Positions 35,766-43,288 of a stretch of 64,000 bases of DNA are shown here, piece by piece. This DNA is from an uncultured Lachnospiraceae bacterium (GTDB lineage Bacteria; Bacillota; Clostridia; Lachnospirales; Lachnospiraceae). Position 1 is the first letter of the stretch, and each line of letters begins with the position of its first letter. The stretch spans positions 60,368 through 124,367 of the forward strand of contig CAJUEX010000002.1 in assembly GCA_910585715.1 (NCBI GenBank), written 5' to 3'. Below the pieces are notes generated by a model that saw only the letters and a list, made by a program, of their open reading frames with translations, made no database searches and was not told where the DNA came from. The translations under genes were made by a program, and so were the position numbers.

Positions 35766-36549
35766 AAAACAGCGGGACAGATTAAAAAAGACGGGTTTGC
35801 TGCTGCTTATTATTTTACTTTTCTTTCTTGTGGTTTATATAAAAGAAATGTTATTAAAACAGGCAATTATATCCGATTATCAAGCTGTCAGTCAATATGA
35901 ATTGTTCATTCCGGATAAAAAGCTTTTTTATAATATGGCGCAGGAACAAATTATTGCAGGAACTTTAAAGGGTTATCGGGATGAACCGGAAGAAATGGAT
36001 AAGGCGGCATATGAGGTGTTTTATAATGTTATCAGGGAATTGGAAGAGAAATTTGAATGCCGGGTTATTTGTTTTAATCAGGTATATGTGGGCGGAAAGA
36101 AAAATGAGTACATTATATATACATATGATAAGAGCATAGGAGATTCCTTCATGGATATGGATTTTTTTCAAGTAAAAAAAGGAAGGTTATTTGAAGATAA
36201 AAAAAATGAGCTGGTAATCGTGAAGGGAAATAAAGATAAGCCGGGCAGTGAAATTCTTTATAACAGCGCAGATGGCAGGGAATACAAATTTCCAGTGGTG
36301 GGCAGGCTGAAAAGAAGCTATTTTCCAATTGGAACTATGCTTACAGAAAAGGTCTCCTGTCAGGTAATGGATTTCAGGGCCAATAAAAAGGCGGTTTATT
36401 TGTTAAATCCGGATAGTGAGTTTTGCAGGAGCAGGAATGTAAAGGGAAACGTATGCCTGGTATATATAAAATTTGAGGATAAAGATGCCCTGGAGGGTAA
36501 AGAGTATCTTGAAAGGTATGGTAAAGTTACAAAGATGAAATTGGAATAA
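35740..36549 (+). CDS. Single-pass protein with MacB-like extracellular domain
   Basis: 269 residues: one membrane helix (LLLLIILLFFLVVYI, about residues 19-36), then an extracellular domain with DFFQVKKGRLFEDKKNELVIVKGNK and FPVVGRLKRSYFPIG, similar in outline to the MacB periplasmic core but without the four-helix FtsX permease core. The start is placed at ATG 35740 after GGGGGG; the frame is open further upstream only inside the previous gene. Last gene of the cassette. Confidence 0.55.
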   Translation: MYFIQNLNKKQRDRLKKTGLLLLIILLFFLVVYIKEMLLKQAIISDYQAVSQYELFIPDKKLFYNMAQEQIIAGTLKGYRDEPEEMDKAAYEVFYNVIRELEEKFECRVICFNQVYVGGKKNEYIIYTYDKSIGDSFMDMDFFQVKKGRLFEDKKNELVIVKGNKDKPGSEILYNSADGREYKFPVVGRLKRSYFPIGTMLTEKVSCQVMDFRANKKAVYLLNPDSEFCRSRNVKGNVCLVYIKFEDKDALEGKEYLERYGKVTKMKLE

Positions 36550-36601
36550 ATTGGAGGAAACCGGTTCAGCCAGTCTCCTTTTGAGATAAGTAAGAAGAGC
36601 G

Positions 36602-36644
36602 AAAAAAGGAGCTACGCACTGATTAATACGGCAGTTCCTTTTTA
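36602..36644 (+). terminator. Terminator of the secreted-protein/ABC cassette
   Basis: AAAAAAGGAGCT pairs imperfectly with AGTTCCTTTTT and ends in a T-run, 55 bases after the last gene of the cassette. Confidence 0.7.
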
Positions 36645-36741
36645 TGCTTGTGCTTATTTTTATTTCTGGTGCATTAAGCAATAAGGCACTCCTTTTACAT
36701 GGACTTTAGGCTTTTCATTTGTGTGGATCACCATTGGCTTG

Positions 36742-37323
36742 TCATTTACTTTTATTTAATCCGTCATACAGTATTTTTTCTTCTCCCGTTGAAAGAATTA
36801 CTTTCTTCTTATATAGCAAAGTCCATGATGCCTGATTCTTTGTATAATCCATTTTATCCTGCGGGAAAAACGAACGGCAGAAATATCTTCTTTCCTCTCC
36901 GTTCCCTGTCAGGAACAAAAAAATATTTCTTCCTTCTGCATTGTTTTTCATAATATAATCCGCTTTAATAACCGAATAAGCATTGAGTTTCCTGTTGTAC
37001 TTAAAGATCGTATCATTGCTGTCAATCATGCTTTCCAGAAGCGGGAACATATTTACCCTGTCTGCAATCCTGTAATACAGATCGGACGACTGGATTTGTT
37101 CTGCCGTTATCCGGCGTTCCTTTATTGCATCAAATATTTTTCCTCTGTCATGGACTAATTCCGGTCTGTCAGTCAGATATTGAAGTCCCATTAAATGGAA
37201 GCATTCTTTTTTATCAAAATTTATCTGTATTGAAACAGATTTATTTTTTCTTCCCAACACTAAATGGTATTCTTTATCCAGCAGTGTTCCAAAAGCCTCC
37301 ACGCAGTCATACACATTACGCAT
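36742..37323 (-). CDS. PBECR4-like domain protein (putative nuclease-fold)
   Basis: 193 residues from ATG 37323, which has AGAGGT seven bases upstream; the frame is open to 37440. The sequence FGTLLDKEYHLVLGRKNKSVSIQINFDKKECFHLMGLQYLTDRP resembles the PBECR4 domain (a proposed phage/Barnase-EndoU-ColicinE5/D-RelE-like nuclease fold), with the HLMGL and later SRSFF-type elements (RRYFCRSFFPQD). Biochemical role unproven. It stands alone on the minus strand, convergent with the ABC cassette. Confidence 0.55.
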   Translation of the reverse strand: MRNVYDCVEAFGTLLDKEYHLVLGRKNKSVSIQINFDKKECFHLMGLQYLTDRPELVHDRGKIFDAIKERRITAEQIQSSDLYYRIADRVNMFPLLESMIDSNDTIFKYNRKLNAYSVIKADYIMKNNAEGRNIFLFLTGNGEERRYFCRSFFPQDKMDYTKNQASWTLLYKKKVILSTGEEKILYDGLNKSK

Positions 37324-37582
37324 CAGACTTACCTCTTTTACTTTTGAAATAGGAAAAGCCCTGCTTTCGCAGAGCTTTTCCTGACGTTTTCTTTCAACTG
37401 CATAGCAGCCTAGCCAGAATGCGGTAAACGTCAAACCCATTCAAAGCTCGTAAGGCACTGCCTTCTGGCACAACACCTTATGTCAATGCTTTGACTGACA
37501 CTCAAGTTGCCCGTCTCTATTATTATATTACGACAGGCACGAAAATATGTCAATCAGAATTTCCAGAGGAATACACATCTGC

Positions 37583-37658
37583 GGTAACAGTTCAGCCGGC
37601 AGTTTTCCTACAGGAATCGGAATAGGGATTTGGGAGAACTGCCAGCTGAACTGTTACC
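37583..37658. repeat. 28-bp stem hairpin (family D2)
   Basis: Left arm 37583-37610 and right arm 37631-37658 pair over 28 positions with three deviations; the outer part is GGTAACAGTTCAGCC. The loop CAGGAATCGGAATAGGGATT resembles the inner part of the arm of the element at 12917 (CAGGAATCAGAACAGG). The rest of 37324-37740 holds no gene that I can support. Confidence 0.75.
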
Positions 37659-37740
37659 ATCTGTGCCTCCGACACGCCGATTACCTCCGCTAAGCAAGTC
37701 AACTATATTCTGCGTGATCCCGGTACAAAGTCCTCCCTGC

Positions 37741-38217
37741 TTACAGCCATTGTGCTGCCCAGTCAGCAAGCTCTTTGCCGGATGCGTTTGTCATAAACCG
37801 TTTTCCGCCCATTACCTTTGCACCTGCTGCCAGCGCCTGCATATTTTCTCCGGAACTGCCCATTCCGCTGCCGCCGGAGGTTGCAAAAGGAATTACTGTT
37901 TTACCGCTGAAGTCGTATGCTTCCATAAAGGTGTCAATGATGGAGGGCTCTCTGTACCACCATATGGGAAATCCGATAAACACCGTCTGGTATTGTGCCA
38001 TATCTGCCACCTGGGAGCTGATTGCCGGACGGCAGCTTCTGTCATTCATTTCAACAGAACTTCTGCTTTTCTTGTTCTGCCAGTCAAGGTCTGCATTTGT
38101 GTAAGGAGCTTCCGGCTTGATTTCAAACAAATCGGCTCCGATTTCCTGTGCCAGTTTTTCCGCTACTTTTTTTGTTACTCCGCTTGCGCTGAAATACGCA
38201 ACTAATGATTTACTCAT
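37741..38217 (-). CDS. Flavodoxin family protein
   Basis: 158 residues from ATG 38217, which follows GGAGGATTTTCA. FMN-binding flavodoxin pattern: [21 protein letters not shown] (phosphate loop), [39 protein letters not shown] and [13 protein letters not shown]. This is the long-chain type often reduced by NAD(P)H and linked to stress or quinone reduction. It is driven by a MerR-type promoter (38377-38407) divergent from a truncated merR gene. Confidence 0.9.
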   Translation of the reverse strand: MSKSLVAYFSASGVTKKVAEKLAQEIGADLFEIKPEAPYTNADLDWQNKKSRSSVEMNDRSCRPAISSQVADMAQYQTVFIGFPIWWYREPSIIDTFMEAYDFSGKTVIPFATSGGSGMGSSGENMQALAAGAKVMGGKRFMTNASGKELADWAAQWL

Positions 38218-38335
38218 TGAAAATCCTCCTGTTTCAATATATTTATGGTTGATGTGCCGGATAGAAAATTCGGTCAATGAAAACAACCGGAAATGAAATC
38301 GTGACTTAAGTCATCATCCATCTGGAATACTTTTA

Positions 38336-38364
38336 TTGACTTTCCTATCCATATTTCCTATAAT
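38336..38364 (+). promoter_or_regulatory. Promoter reading toward the merR fragment
   Basis: TTGACT (38336-38341) and perfect TATAAT (38359-38364), 17-bp spacer, on the plus strand in the gap between the flavodoxin and the merR fragment. Confidence 0.65.
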
Positions 38365-38376
38365 ATGTTCAAGTTA

Positions 38377-38407
38377 ATAATACAACTTAAAGTTAACTTT
38401 AAATCAA
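38377..38407 (-). promoter_or_regulatory. MerR-type promoter of the flavodoxin gene with 19-bp spacer and operator
   Basis: On the minus strand TTGATT (38407-38402) and TATTAT (38382-38377) are separated by 19 bp. The spacer holds a perfect palindrome TTAAAGTTAACTTTAA (38387-38402). An overlong 19-bp spacer with a central palindrome is the hallmark of promoters activated by MerR regulators through DNA untwisting. The neighbouring MerR gene is the expected regulator. Confidence 0.8.
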
Positions 38408-38514
38408 GAACTATTTTTAAAATTTTAATTTTACAAAATATTAGATAAGATACAGCAATTCAGCAACAGTTCAAACAACAATTTTTTTTGCGGATTTTTT
38501 CAGGGAGGTTTCAT

Positions 38515-38700
38515 ATGCTTTATACAGTTGGTGAAATGGCGAAAATTTTAGGTGTTCCGGCGTCTACGCTCCGTTATTATGATAAAGAAGGGCTTCTTCC
38601 TTTCGTAGAACGTTCTAACGGCGGAATCCGTATGTTTACGGAAAAAGATTATGAATGGCTGAAGGTTATTGAATGCCTGAAAAAATCATCGGGATATTAG
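38515..38700 (+). pseudogene. MerR family regulator, truncated after the DNA-binding domain
   Basis: 61 residues (MLYTVGEMAKILGVPASTLRYYDKEGLLPFVERS...WLKVIECLKKSSGY) with an excellent MerR winged helix, then a stop where full-length relatives continue with the dimerisation coiled coil and effector domain (typically another 60 or more residues). GGGAGG precedes ATG. The remaining sequence before the terminator shows at most a few degenerate codons. Probably a broken gene; a short functional DNA-binding peptide cannot be excluded. Confidence 0.8.
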
Positions 38701-38722
38701 AAAAAAGATTTCTATGTAACAT

Positions 38723-38762
38723 AAAACATCCGCCAAAGCCAAATGCTAAAGCGGATGTTTTT
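38723..38762 (+). terminator. Terminator after the merR fragment
   Basis: AAAACATCCGC pairs perfectly with GCGGATGTTTT and is followed by T. It may also act on the converging DUF6033-like gene. Confidence 0.8.
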
Positions 38763-38783
38763 AAAACGAATCTTCCCAATATG

Positions 38784-39596
38784 CTAAATAGAAAAATCTA
38801 ATTGGCTGCCCACAGCCCTTTCTTCTTCGGTCCGGAGATGATTGAACATATTCTGCTGGTAATACTGATCGATTTTCCGAAGCAGTTCATCTACGGAATT
38901 GGCAGTGATGGTAACGGTTTCTCCGTCTGTTTCCGAAGCGGTTTTCCTCTTTTCTTCTAACCGTTCCTCTGCCTTTTTCTTTTCCGCTTTTTTATCTGCT
39001 TTTTTCTTTTCCTGAACCTTTTCCTGAGCCTTCTTTTCAATCCGTTCCTTTTGGGTCGCCAGGGATTTATCAATCACTGCAAAGAAGGAGCCCATTCCGT
39101 TGTCGTTTACGGTCATTCCGTAAGCCTTAACGTTGTTTGCCATGCTGCCAAGCTGGGTCTTCATTTGTGAAAGACCGGATGCGGCATTGCTTAAAATTGC
39201 CTCGTATTTTTTCCGGTATGTTTCGTCGGTTGCCATCCGTTCAATCTTATCTGTATCAATTAAGACGGTAAGACCGTTTGGATTTGCAAAGCTTCCCTTC
39301 ATCATTTCGGCTTCCTGCTTTTTATCGGAAGCTACCAGTACGAAATTAAGATGTCCGTATTTCTTTTTCAGGGTGTTGTAGTAATCCAGCGCTGTCTGGC
39401 TCAGTTTAGGATTTCCGTAAGTGCCGGCGCCCTTTACTTCTACTTTGTCTTTTCCGTAAGCTCCCTCTGCCTCACCGGCAGCAGATGTCTTCTGGGAAGC
39501 TTCACTGCTTGTTACGTTTTTCTTTTCTCTGCTTTTTTCATAGCCGTAAGTATTTTCATAAGCTTGTGTATACAGGGAATTATTGATAGTTGCCAT
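38784..39596 (-). CDS. DUF6033-like protein
   Basis: 270 residues, no signal peptide. Order: a Ser/Thr/Lys-rich N-terminus (1-60), a central domain with LDYYNTLKKKYGHLNFVLVASDKKQEAEMMKGSFANPNGLTVLIDTDKIERMA and AYGMTVNDNGMGSFFAVIDKSLATQKERI, a long Lys/Glu coiled coil (about 185-225), and a short tail. This fits DUF6033, found in Lachnospiraceae; function unknown. GGAGG lies upstream of the ATG. Confidence 0.75.
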   Translation of the reverse strand: MATINNSLYTQAYENTYGYEKSREKKNVTSSEASQKTSAAGEAEGAYGKDKVEVKGAGTYGNPKLSQTALDYYNTLKKKYGHLNFVLVASDKKQEAEMMKGSFANPNGLTVLIDTDKIERMATDETYRKKYEAILSNAASGLSQMKTQLGSMANNVKAYGMTVNDNGMGSFFAVIDKSLATQKERIEKKAQEKVQEKKKADKKAEKKKAEERLEEKRKTASETDGETVTITANSVDELLRKIDQYYQQNMFNHLRTEEERAVGSQLDFSI

Positions 39597-39717
39597 ATTC
39601 GATTTCCTCCTTAAAATCTTTTTTCTGCAAGTCCTTTTGCAGTTCCTGTTATAATGTTTATCGGCTGATTTGTCGGATTCTTTATGAAAAACAGACAGGA
39701 TTGGAAACTTATTTCCA

Positions 39718-40311
39718 TTATTTTTTCTTCAGCTGAAACTGCATTCCCTCGTAAACCCGGACAGGATTTCCCCGGATAATTTTATTGTGCTCCTGCCATG
39801 CAAGATTTGTCTGTTTTTTCTGTGCCTTTTTTTCTTTATCCATAAGAAGCTCCCGCATTTTTTTAAAAGCTTTTTGTTTGTTCATGTACTGACTTCTTTC
39901 TTCAGTAGAGGTAACGGAAATTCCTGTAGGAATATGGGTAATCCGTATTCCTGTTTCCACCTTATTCACATGCTGCCCGCCCTTGCCGCCGCTGTGAAAT
40001 TTTTCTATGCGAAAATCCTGTTTATCGGATATTTTTTCTTTTGCCGGAATAATGCTGACATCCACGAACCAGTTTTTTCTTTTGTGGCCGGGGCGGAAAG
40101 GGCTCTGGCAAATCCATTGTACACTGCCCTCCAGCATGGATAAATCTGATTTTGATTGAATCTGTATGGAATCAAAACAATTCTGCCCGTCGCCTCTTTT
40201 AGCAGACAGTAATTCTATATCAGGAAATTCCTCCTGCAAAGCCACAAAAAGCTTAGCTACTGCTAACTGGCATTCCAATGGCCCCTGTCCGGCGCTTAGT
40301 TGTATAATCAT
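39718..40311 (-). CDS. prfH: Peptide chain release factor homologue PrfH
   Basis: 197 residues, much shorter than RF1/RF2 and lacking the stop-codon recognition domain. It keeps the peptidyl-hydrolase loop GGQ in FHSGGKGGQHVNKVETGIRITHIPTGISV. PrfH is known to be coupled to RtcB and to act on ribosomes with a damaged decoding centre. It lies 14 bases downstream of rtcB in the same operon. Confidence 0.9.
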   Translation of the reverse strand: MIIQLSAGQGPLECQLAVAKLFVALQEEFPDIELLSAKRGDGQNCFDSIQIQSKSDLSMLEGSVQWICQSPFRPGHKRKNWFVDVSIIPAKEKISDKQDFRIEKFHSGGKGGQHVNKVETGIRITHIPTGISVTSTEERSQYMNKQKAFKKMRELLMDKEKKAQKKQTNLAWQEHNKIIRGNPVRVYEGMQFQLKKK

Positions 40312-40325
40312 AGTTTACCTCCTGC

Positions 40326-41444
40326 TTACTTTTTGCTTCCTGCTTTAAAATTATATATCGGCTTTAAAAGCCCGGTAACTTCTACAGTATCCTTTATTTG
40401 TTCTAAAATCGTATTCATGCTCCGATAGGCAAAAGGAGCCTCATCTAAAGTATCAGGACCGATACAGCTGCAATAGATGCCTTCCATTTCCTTCCGAAAG
40501 GCGGAGACCGTATACCGGTTTTTTACTTCATCCCGCCGGAGGCTTCTGCCTGAGCCGTGAGGTGCGGAAAAATTCCATTCTTCATTGCCTTTTCCCATGC
40601 CAAGCAAAATCCCGTCCCGCATGTTTACCGGAATCAGGAGCCTTTCTCCCTTTTTGGCGGAAATAGCGCCTTTTCGCAACAGTCTCTGTCCGTTTTCCTC
40701 CTCCAGATAATTGTGGACGGAGGAAAATTCTTCTGTTGCTTTCAGCTTCATTCCCTTTATGATTTCCCGTAAAATAATTTCCCGGTTCAGGGCGGCATAC
40801 TCCTGCAGAATATGAATGTCATGTATATATTGTTCCATCAGCTCTCCTTCCAGAAAGGTCATGGGATAAGGAACCTCCACTGCCCGGGCTTTTAATAATG
40901 CTGCCGCCTTTTTTACATAGTGCTCCGTTACTTCCTTTCCAAGATGTCTGCTTCCGGTATGGACGGTAAGATAAAGGGTGCCGTCCTCTGCTTTGTCCAT
41001 TTCAATAAAGTGATTTCCGCCGCCTAAAGTACCAAGGCTGTGCAGCGCCTTATTTACATGGATATGTTCATAGCAAAGCAGCAGTTCTAATGGAAAATCC
41101 TCTGCCAGATAATGGGGTGTTTTCCGGATGGCAAAGCCGGAAGGAATTTTTTCTTTTATGAATTTATCCAGCTTTCCAAATTCCAGCCGTTTGTCTTTCA
41201 GAACAACGCAGCTGATGCCGCAGCCCACGTCAATTCCCAAAAGATGAGGGATTATCCGGTCATGAATGGTCATGGTCAGCCCAATGGGGCCGACTGCTCC
41301 CGGATGCACGTCAGGCATGATTCGGATGGAGCTGTTTTCAGATGCCTTGTCGTCACAAATCATCTTAATCTGTGACAGGGCATAATCCTCTATATCCTCC
41401 GTAAATATTTTTGCTGTTGTATAATTTCCTTTGATTTCTTTCAT
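40326..41444 (-). CDS. rtcB: RtcB family RNA ligase (PrfH-associated)
   Basis: 372 residues. Metal and GMP site motifs: MPDVHPGAVGPIGLTM, GIDVGCGISC (catalytic-site Asp and Cys), LGTLGGGNHFIEM, HTGSRHLGKEV and a C-terminal SMNTILEQI...TGLLKPIYNFKA; the guanylylated His lies in the HGSGRSLRR block. RtcB joins 2',3'-cyclic phosphate (or 3'-P) and 5'-OH RNA ends. Pairing with prfH indicates repair of cleaved 16S rRNA plus release of the stalled peptide. Confidence 0.93.
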   Translation of the reverse strand: MKEIKGNYTTAKIFTEDIEDYALSQIKMICDDKASENSSIRIMPDVHPGAVGPIGLTMTIHDRIIPHLLGIDVGCGISCVVLKDKRLEFGKLDKFIKEKIPSGFAIRKTPHYLAEDFPLELLLCYEHIHVNKALHSLGTLGGGNHFIEMDKAEDGTLYLTVHTGSRHLGKEVTEHYVKKAAALLKARAVEVPYPMTFLEGELMEQYIHDIHILQEYAALNREIILREIIKGMKLKATEEFSSVHNYLEEENGQRLLRKGAISAKKGERLLIPVNMRDGILLGMGKGNEEWNFSAPHGSGRSLRRDEVKNRYTVSAFRKEMEGIYCSCIGPDTLDEAPFAYRSMNTILEQIKDTVEVTGLLKPIYNFKAGSKK

Positions 41445-41477
41445 AAATAATAAGTCCTCGTCTTTCTAAAAAAGGGC

Positions 41478-41508
41478 ACAAAAAGACACCTCAAATAAGA
41501 GGTGTCTT
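41478..41508 (-). terminator. Terminator upstream of rtcB
   Basis: On the minus strand AAGACACCTC pairs with GAGGTGTCTT and is followed by TTTTG. It separates rtcB from whatever is transcribed upstream, which here is only the small open frame at 41627-41728. Confidence 0.8.
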
Positions 41509-41626
41509 CATTATCGTTCTTTATCTGCTGTACACTTTATAAAAAATAAACAGACCGTGGCCGCCCGGCTTTTACAGGCAGGCAAAATCCATATATGCAG
41601 CCGGGAGCTGCATAGGAATATGCTGC

Positions 41627-41728
41627 TTAACGGGCTGTTTGCAGGAATAAAGGAAGGGTAATGGTGCCTCTCATTGCATTGTTTCTTTTATTTTCAATTG
41701 GGTTTTTCACAAGATAGCTTTTTAACAT
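41627..41728 (-). CDS. Possible 33-residue small protein
   Basis: MLKSYLVKNPIENKRNNAMR... is a basic 33-residue open frame with AAAGGAAGG about nine bases before ATG. A good ribosome site and a terminator downstream (41478-41508) support a real small gene. No family is recognised and the region also has hairpins (TGCAGC/GCTGCA at about 41596), so a non-coding RNA is an alternative. The rest of 41509-41936 has only the direct repeat at 41799. Confidence 0.4.
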   Translation of the reverse strand: MLKSYLVKNPIENKRNNAMRGTITLPLFLQTAR

Positions 41729-41798
41729 GATAATCGCCTTCCTTTCTTATTATGCGGGTTTATTCCCGCGAGCAACGAGCCAAGTGATTGCGTGCAAG

Positions 41799-41855
41799 CA
41801 TTTGGCAACTGCCGCGAGGGTCAAATGCCCCAAAGGGCGGGGTCTTTGACTTGTA
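41799..41855. repeat. Direct repeat, left copy flanking the Phd gene
   Basis: GCATTTGGCAACTGCCGCGA... through GCGGGGTCTTTGACTT recurs at 42194-42284 with a longer middle part. The pair encloses the Phd antitoxin gene. Confidence 0.7.
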
Positions 41856-41936
41856 ACAGGGCTACTATAACACAAATTGGGGATTTTTGCTATAGTTTTT
41901 TTATTTTATCTGCTGGCATGTTCGGTAATAATCAGT

Positions 41937-42197
41937 TTATATGCCATATTTATCCCTCATCCCTGCTAAGGCTGCTTTGGCATCTTTTACCTGCCCGTTT
42001 TCTATTTGGATTTCCGATAGCTCAATATCTTTATACATTGTAAGTTGGCGCATGGCATTTTCATAAATTTCCATACTCATAATAACCATATCACCATATC
42101 CGTTTTTAGTAATATAAATGGGCTCATTTGATTTGTGACACATATCGGAAATTTCCGAAGTGTTCTTTAAGTCTTTGATAGGTATAATTTGTGGCAT
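41937..42197 (-). CDS. Phd/YefM family antitoxin, without adjacent toxin
   Basis: 86 residues with the Phd/YefM fold: IPIKDLKNTSEISDMCHKSNEPIYITKNGYGDMVIMSMEIYENAMRQL (DNA-binding N-terminus), then a variable toxin-binding tail. Such proteins neutralise RelE/Doc-type toxins and repress their operon. No toxin gene is found on either side within the repeats, so it is an orphan. It lies inside a 540-bp segment bounded by direct repeats. Confidence 0.85.
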   Translation of the reverse strand: MPQIIPIKDLKNTSEISDMCHKSNEPIYITKNGYGDMVIMSMEIYENAMRQLTMYKDIELSEIQIENGQVKDAKAALAGMRDKYGI

Positions 42198-42284
42198 TTG
42201 GCGACTGCCGCGAGAGTCAAATACCCCGCTCCTTGGGGCGTTTCAAGTTTGATGCCCCGTTGCTTGAGGCGGGGTCTTTAACTT
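42194..42284. repeat. Direct repeat, right copy flanking the Phd gene
   Basis: GCATTTGGCGACTGCCGCGA... shares its first 35 bases and its end (GGCGGGGTCTTTAACTT) with 41799-41855. It also contains two CCCCG/CGGGG hairpin parts. The next gene ends directly beside it. Confidence 0.7.
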
Positions 42285-42300
42285 TTTTGCAAGCCACCCC

Positions 42301-42768
42301 TTAAAAATTCCGCCCTTTATTAACGGCACAGCCCATCTGCAATATGTAAAAGAGCACGCCAAGGTTAAAAAACAGAAGAATAAGCGTCTGAACCGCAAAA
42401 TTTTCCAATGATCCCGTGGGAAGAAAGTTTAGAAATACCTGCAATAAAGGTTCGCTTTGACAGCCCTCGATAAAGCCATTATTGGAAATGCTGTAGAGGC
42501 TTAAATGAATTTGGTTTTCCCTGCAGAAAAGCTCCATTTCCTTTAAAAAGGGCAATACATGGGATGGTATGCCGTCTACATATAAAGGCAGACAGAACAC
42601 AACCGTATCTGCATCTGACAATTCATGCAGGATTCGCTGGTGGTCTTTTTGGTTTCTCAGCTTTTCCGTTACTTTCGTGCCTTTGACGAACAGACGCTGC
42701 AGGCTGAGAAAATAAGCAGAGGCGCAAAATCTTTTTTTGGGACTGCAGTTTATAAAGACTGTCTTCAT
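42301..42768 (-). CDS. NAD(P)H-dependent oxidoreductase family protein, probably shortened
   Basis: 155 residues. The N-terminal flavodoxin-like part is good (MKTVFINCSPKKRFCASAYFL, DADTVVFCLPLYVDGIPSHVLPFLKEME, SNNGFIEGCQSEPLLQVF). Where relatives continue with a Gly-rich FMN loop it jumps to a hydrophobic tail (LILLFFNLGVLFYILQMGCAVNKG) and stops right at the repeat element at 42300. I read this as an internal deletion plus loss of the C-terminus. Start overlaps the upstream gene by four bases. Confidence 0.75.
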   Translation of the reverse strand: MKTVFINCSPKKRFCASAYFLSLQRLFVKGTKVTEKLRNQKDHQRILHELSDADTVVFCLPLYVDGIPSHVLPFLKEMELFCRENQIHLSLYSISNNGFIEGCQSEPLLQVFLNFLPTGSLENFAVQTLILLFFNLGVLFYILQMGCAVNKGRNF

Positions 42769-43253
42769 ATTACATCCTCCAGTTTGGAAAGGTCATTTAG
42801 AAAAATAACCCGGGAATCCTCAAAACCGTCATTTAAGGCGTTTCTTTCCGCCATGTATGTAAAGGTGGCTTTTTCCGGTTGGGTAATGCTGCCATAGACA
42901 ATTACTTTAAGCAATTTATGCTTTCCATAACGCAGGGTATGGTGCATTTGCCTTCCCCGATAGGTACTAAGGGGAGTGGAGCTGCCAATGCTTCTGTCAA
43001 GAATATTTTTAATATTAGGGCTGTAGCTGCCATAGAGATTTTCTGTAATAATAATCAGCTCATCCGCCCGCCCGATTATGCGGCATGCCTGATGGAGGCT
43101 GTCCTTCATGAAGCATTCTGCCGGATGCTTTGTCCAACAGCCAAAGCATCCCCGGCAGGGGGCATATTTCCCGTCTGCGTGAATAAGGTCATCGCATTTT
43201 TCTTTAAGTGCTGCATTGTATTTTGCATCTAAATCATGCACAATTATTTTCAA
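42765..43253 (-). CDS. Iron-sulfur flavoprotein-like NAD(P)H oxidoreductase
   Basis: 162 residues from a TTG at 43253 (LKIIVHDLDAKYNAALKEK), which follows GGGGGTGGAAGA. It has a compact cysteine motif CRGCFGCWTKHPAEC, i.e. CX2CX2CX7C, as in Isf-type iron-sulfur flavoproteins, and the flavin pattern IITENLYGSYSPNIKNILDRSIGSS. An in-frame ATG at 43319 would add 22 residues and overlap the AraC gene by 31 bases. Forms an operon with the next, shortened oxidoreductase. Confidence 0.8.
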   Translation of the reverse strand: MKIIVHDLDAKYNAALKEKCDDLIHADGKYAPCRGCFGCWTKHPAECFMKDSLHQACRIIGRADELIIITENLYGSYSPNIKNILDRSIGSSTPLSTYRGRQMHHTLRYGKHKLLKVIVYGSITQPEKATFTYMAERNALNDGFEDSRVIFLNDLSKLEDVI

Positions 43254-43288
43254 TCTTCCACCCCCGAAATCTTCACATAGTCCTTTTG

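Noticed and set aside
37441..37580. Plus-strand coding-like stretch KALPSGTTPYVNALTDTQVARLYYYITTGTK
   Set aside because: It is open for about 60 codons and looks protein-like, but it has no start, no ribosome site and no recognised family; it may be a gene remnant, too weak to annotate.
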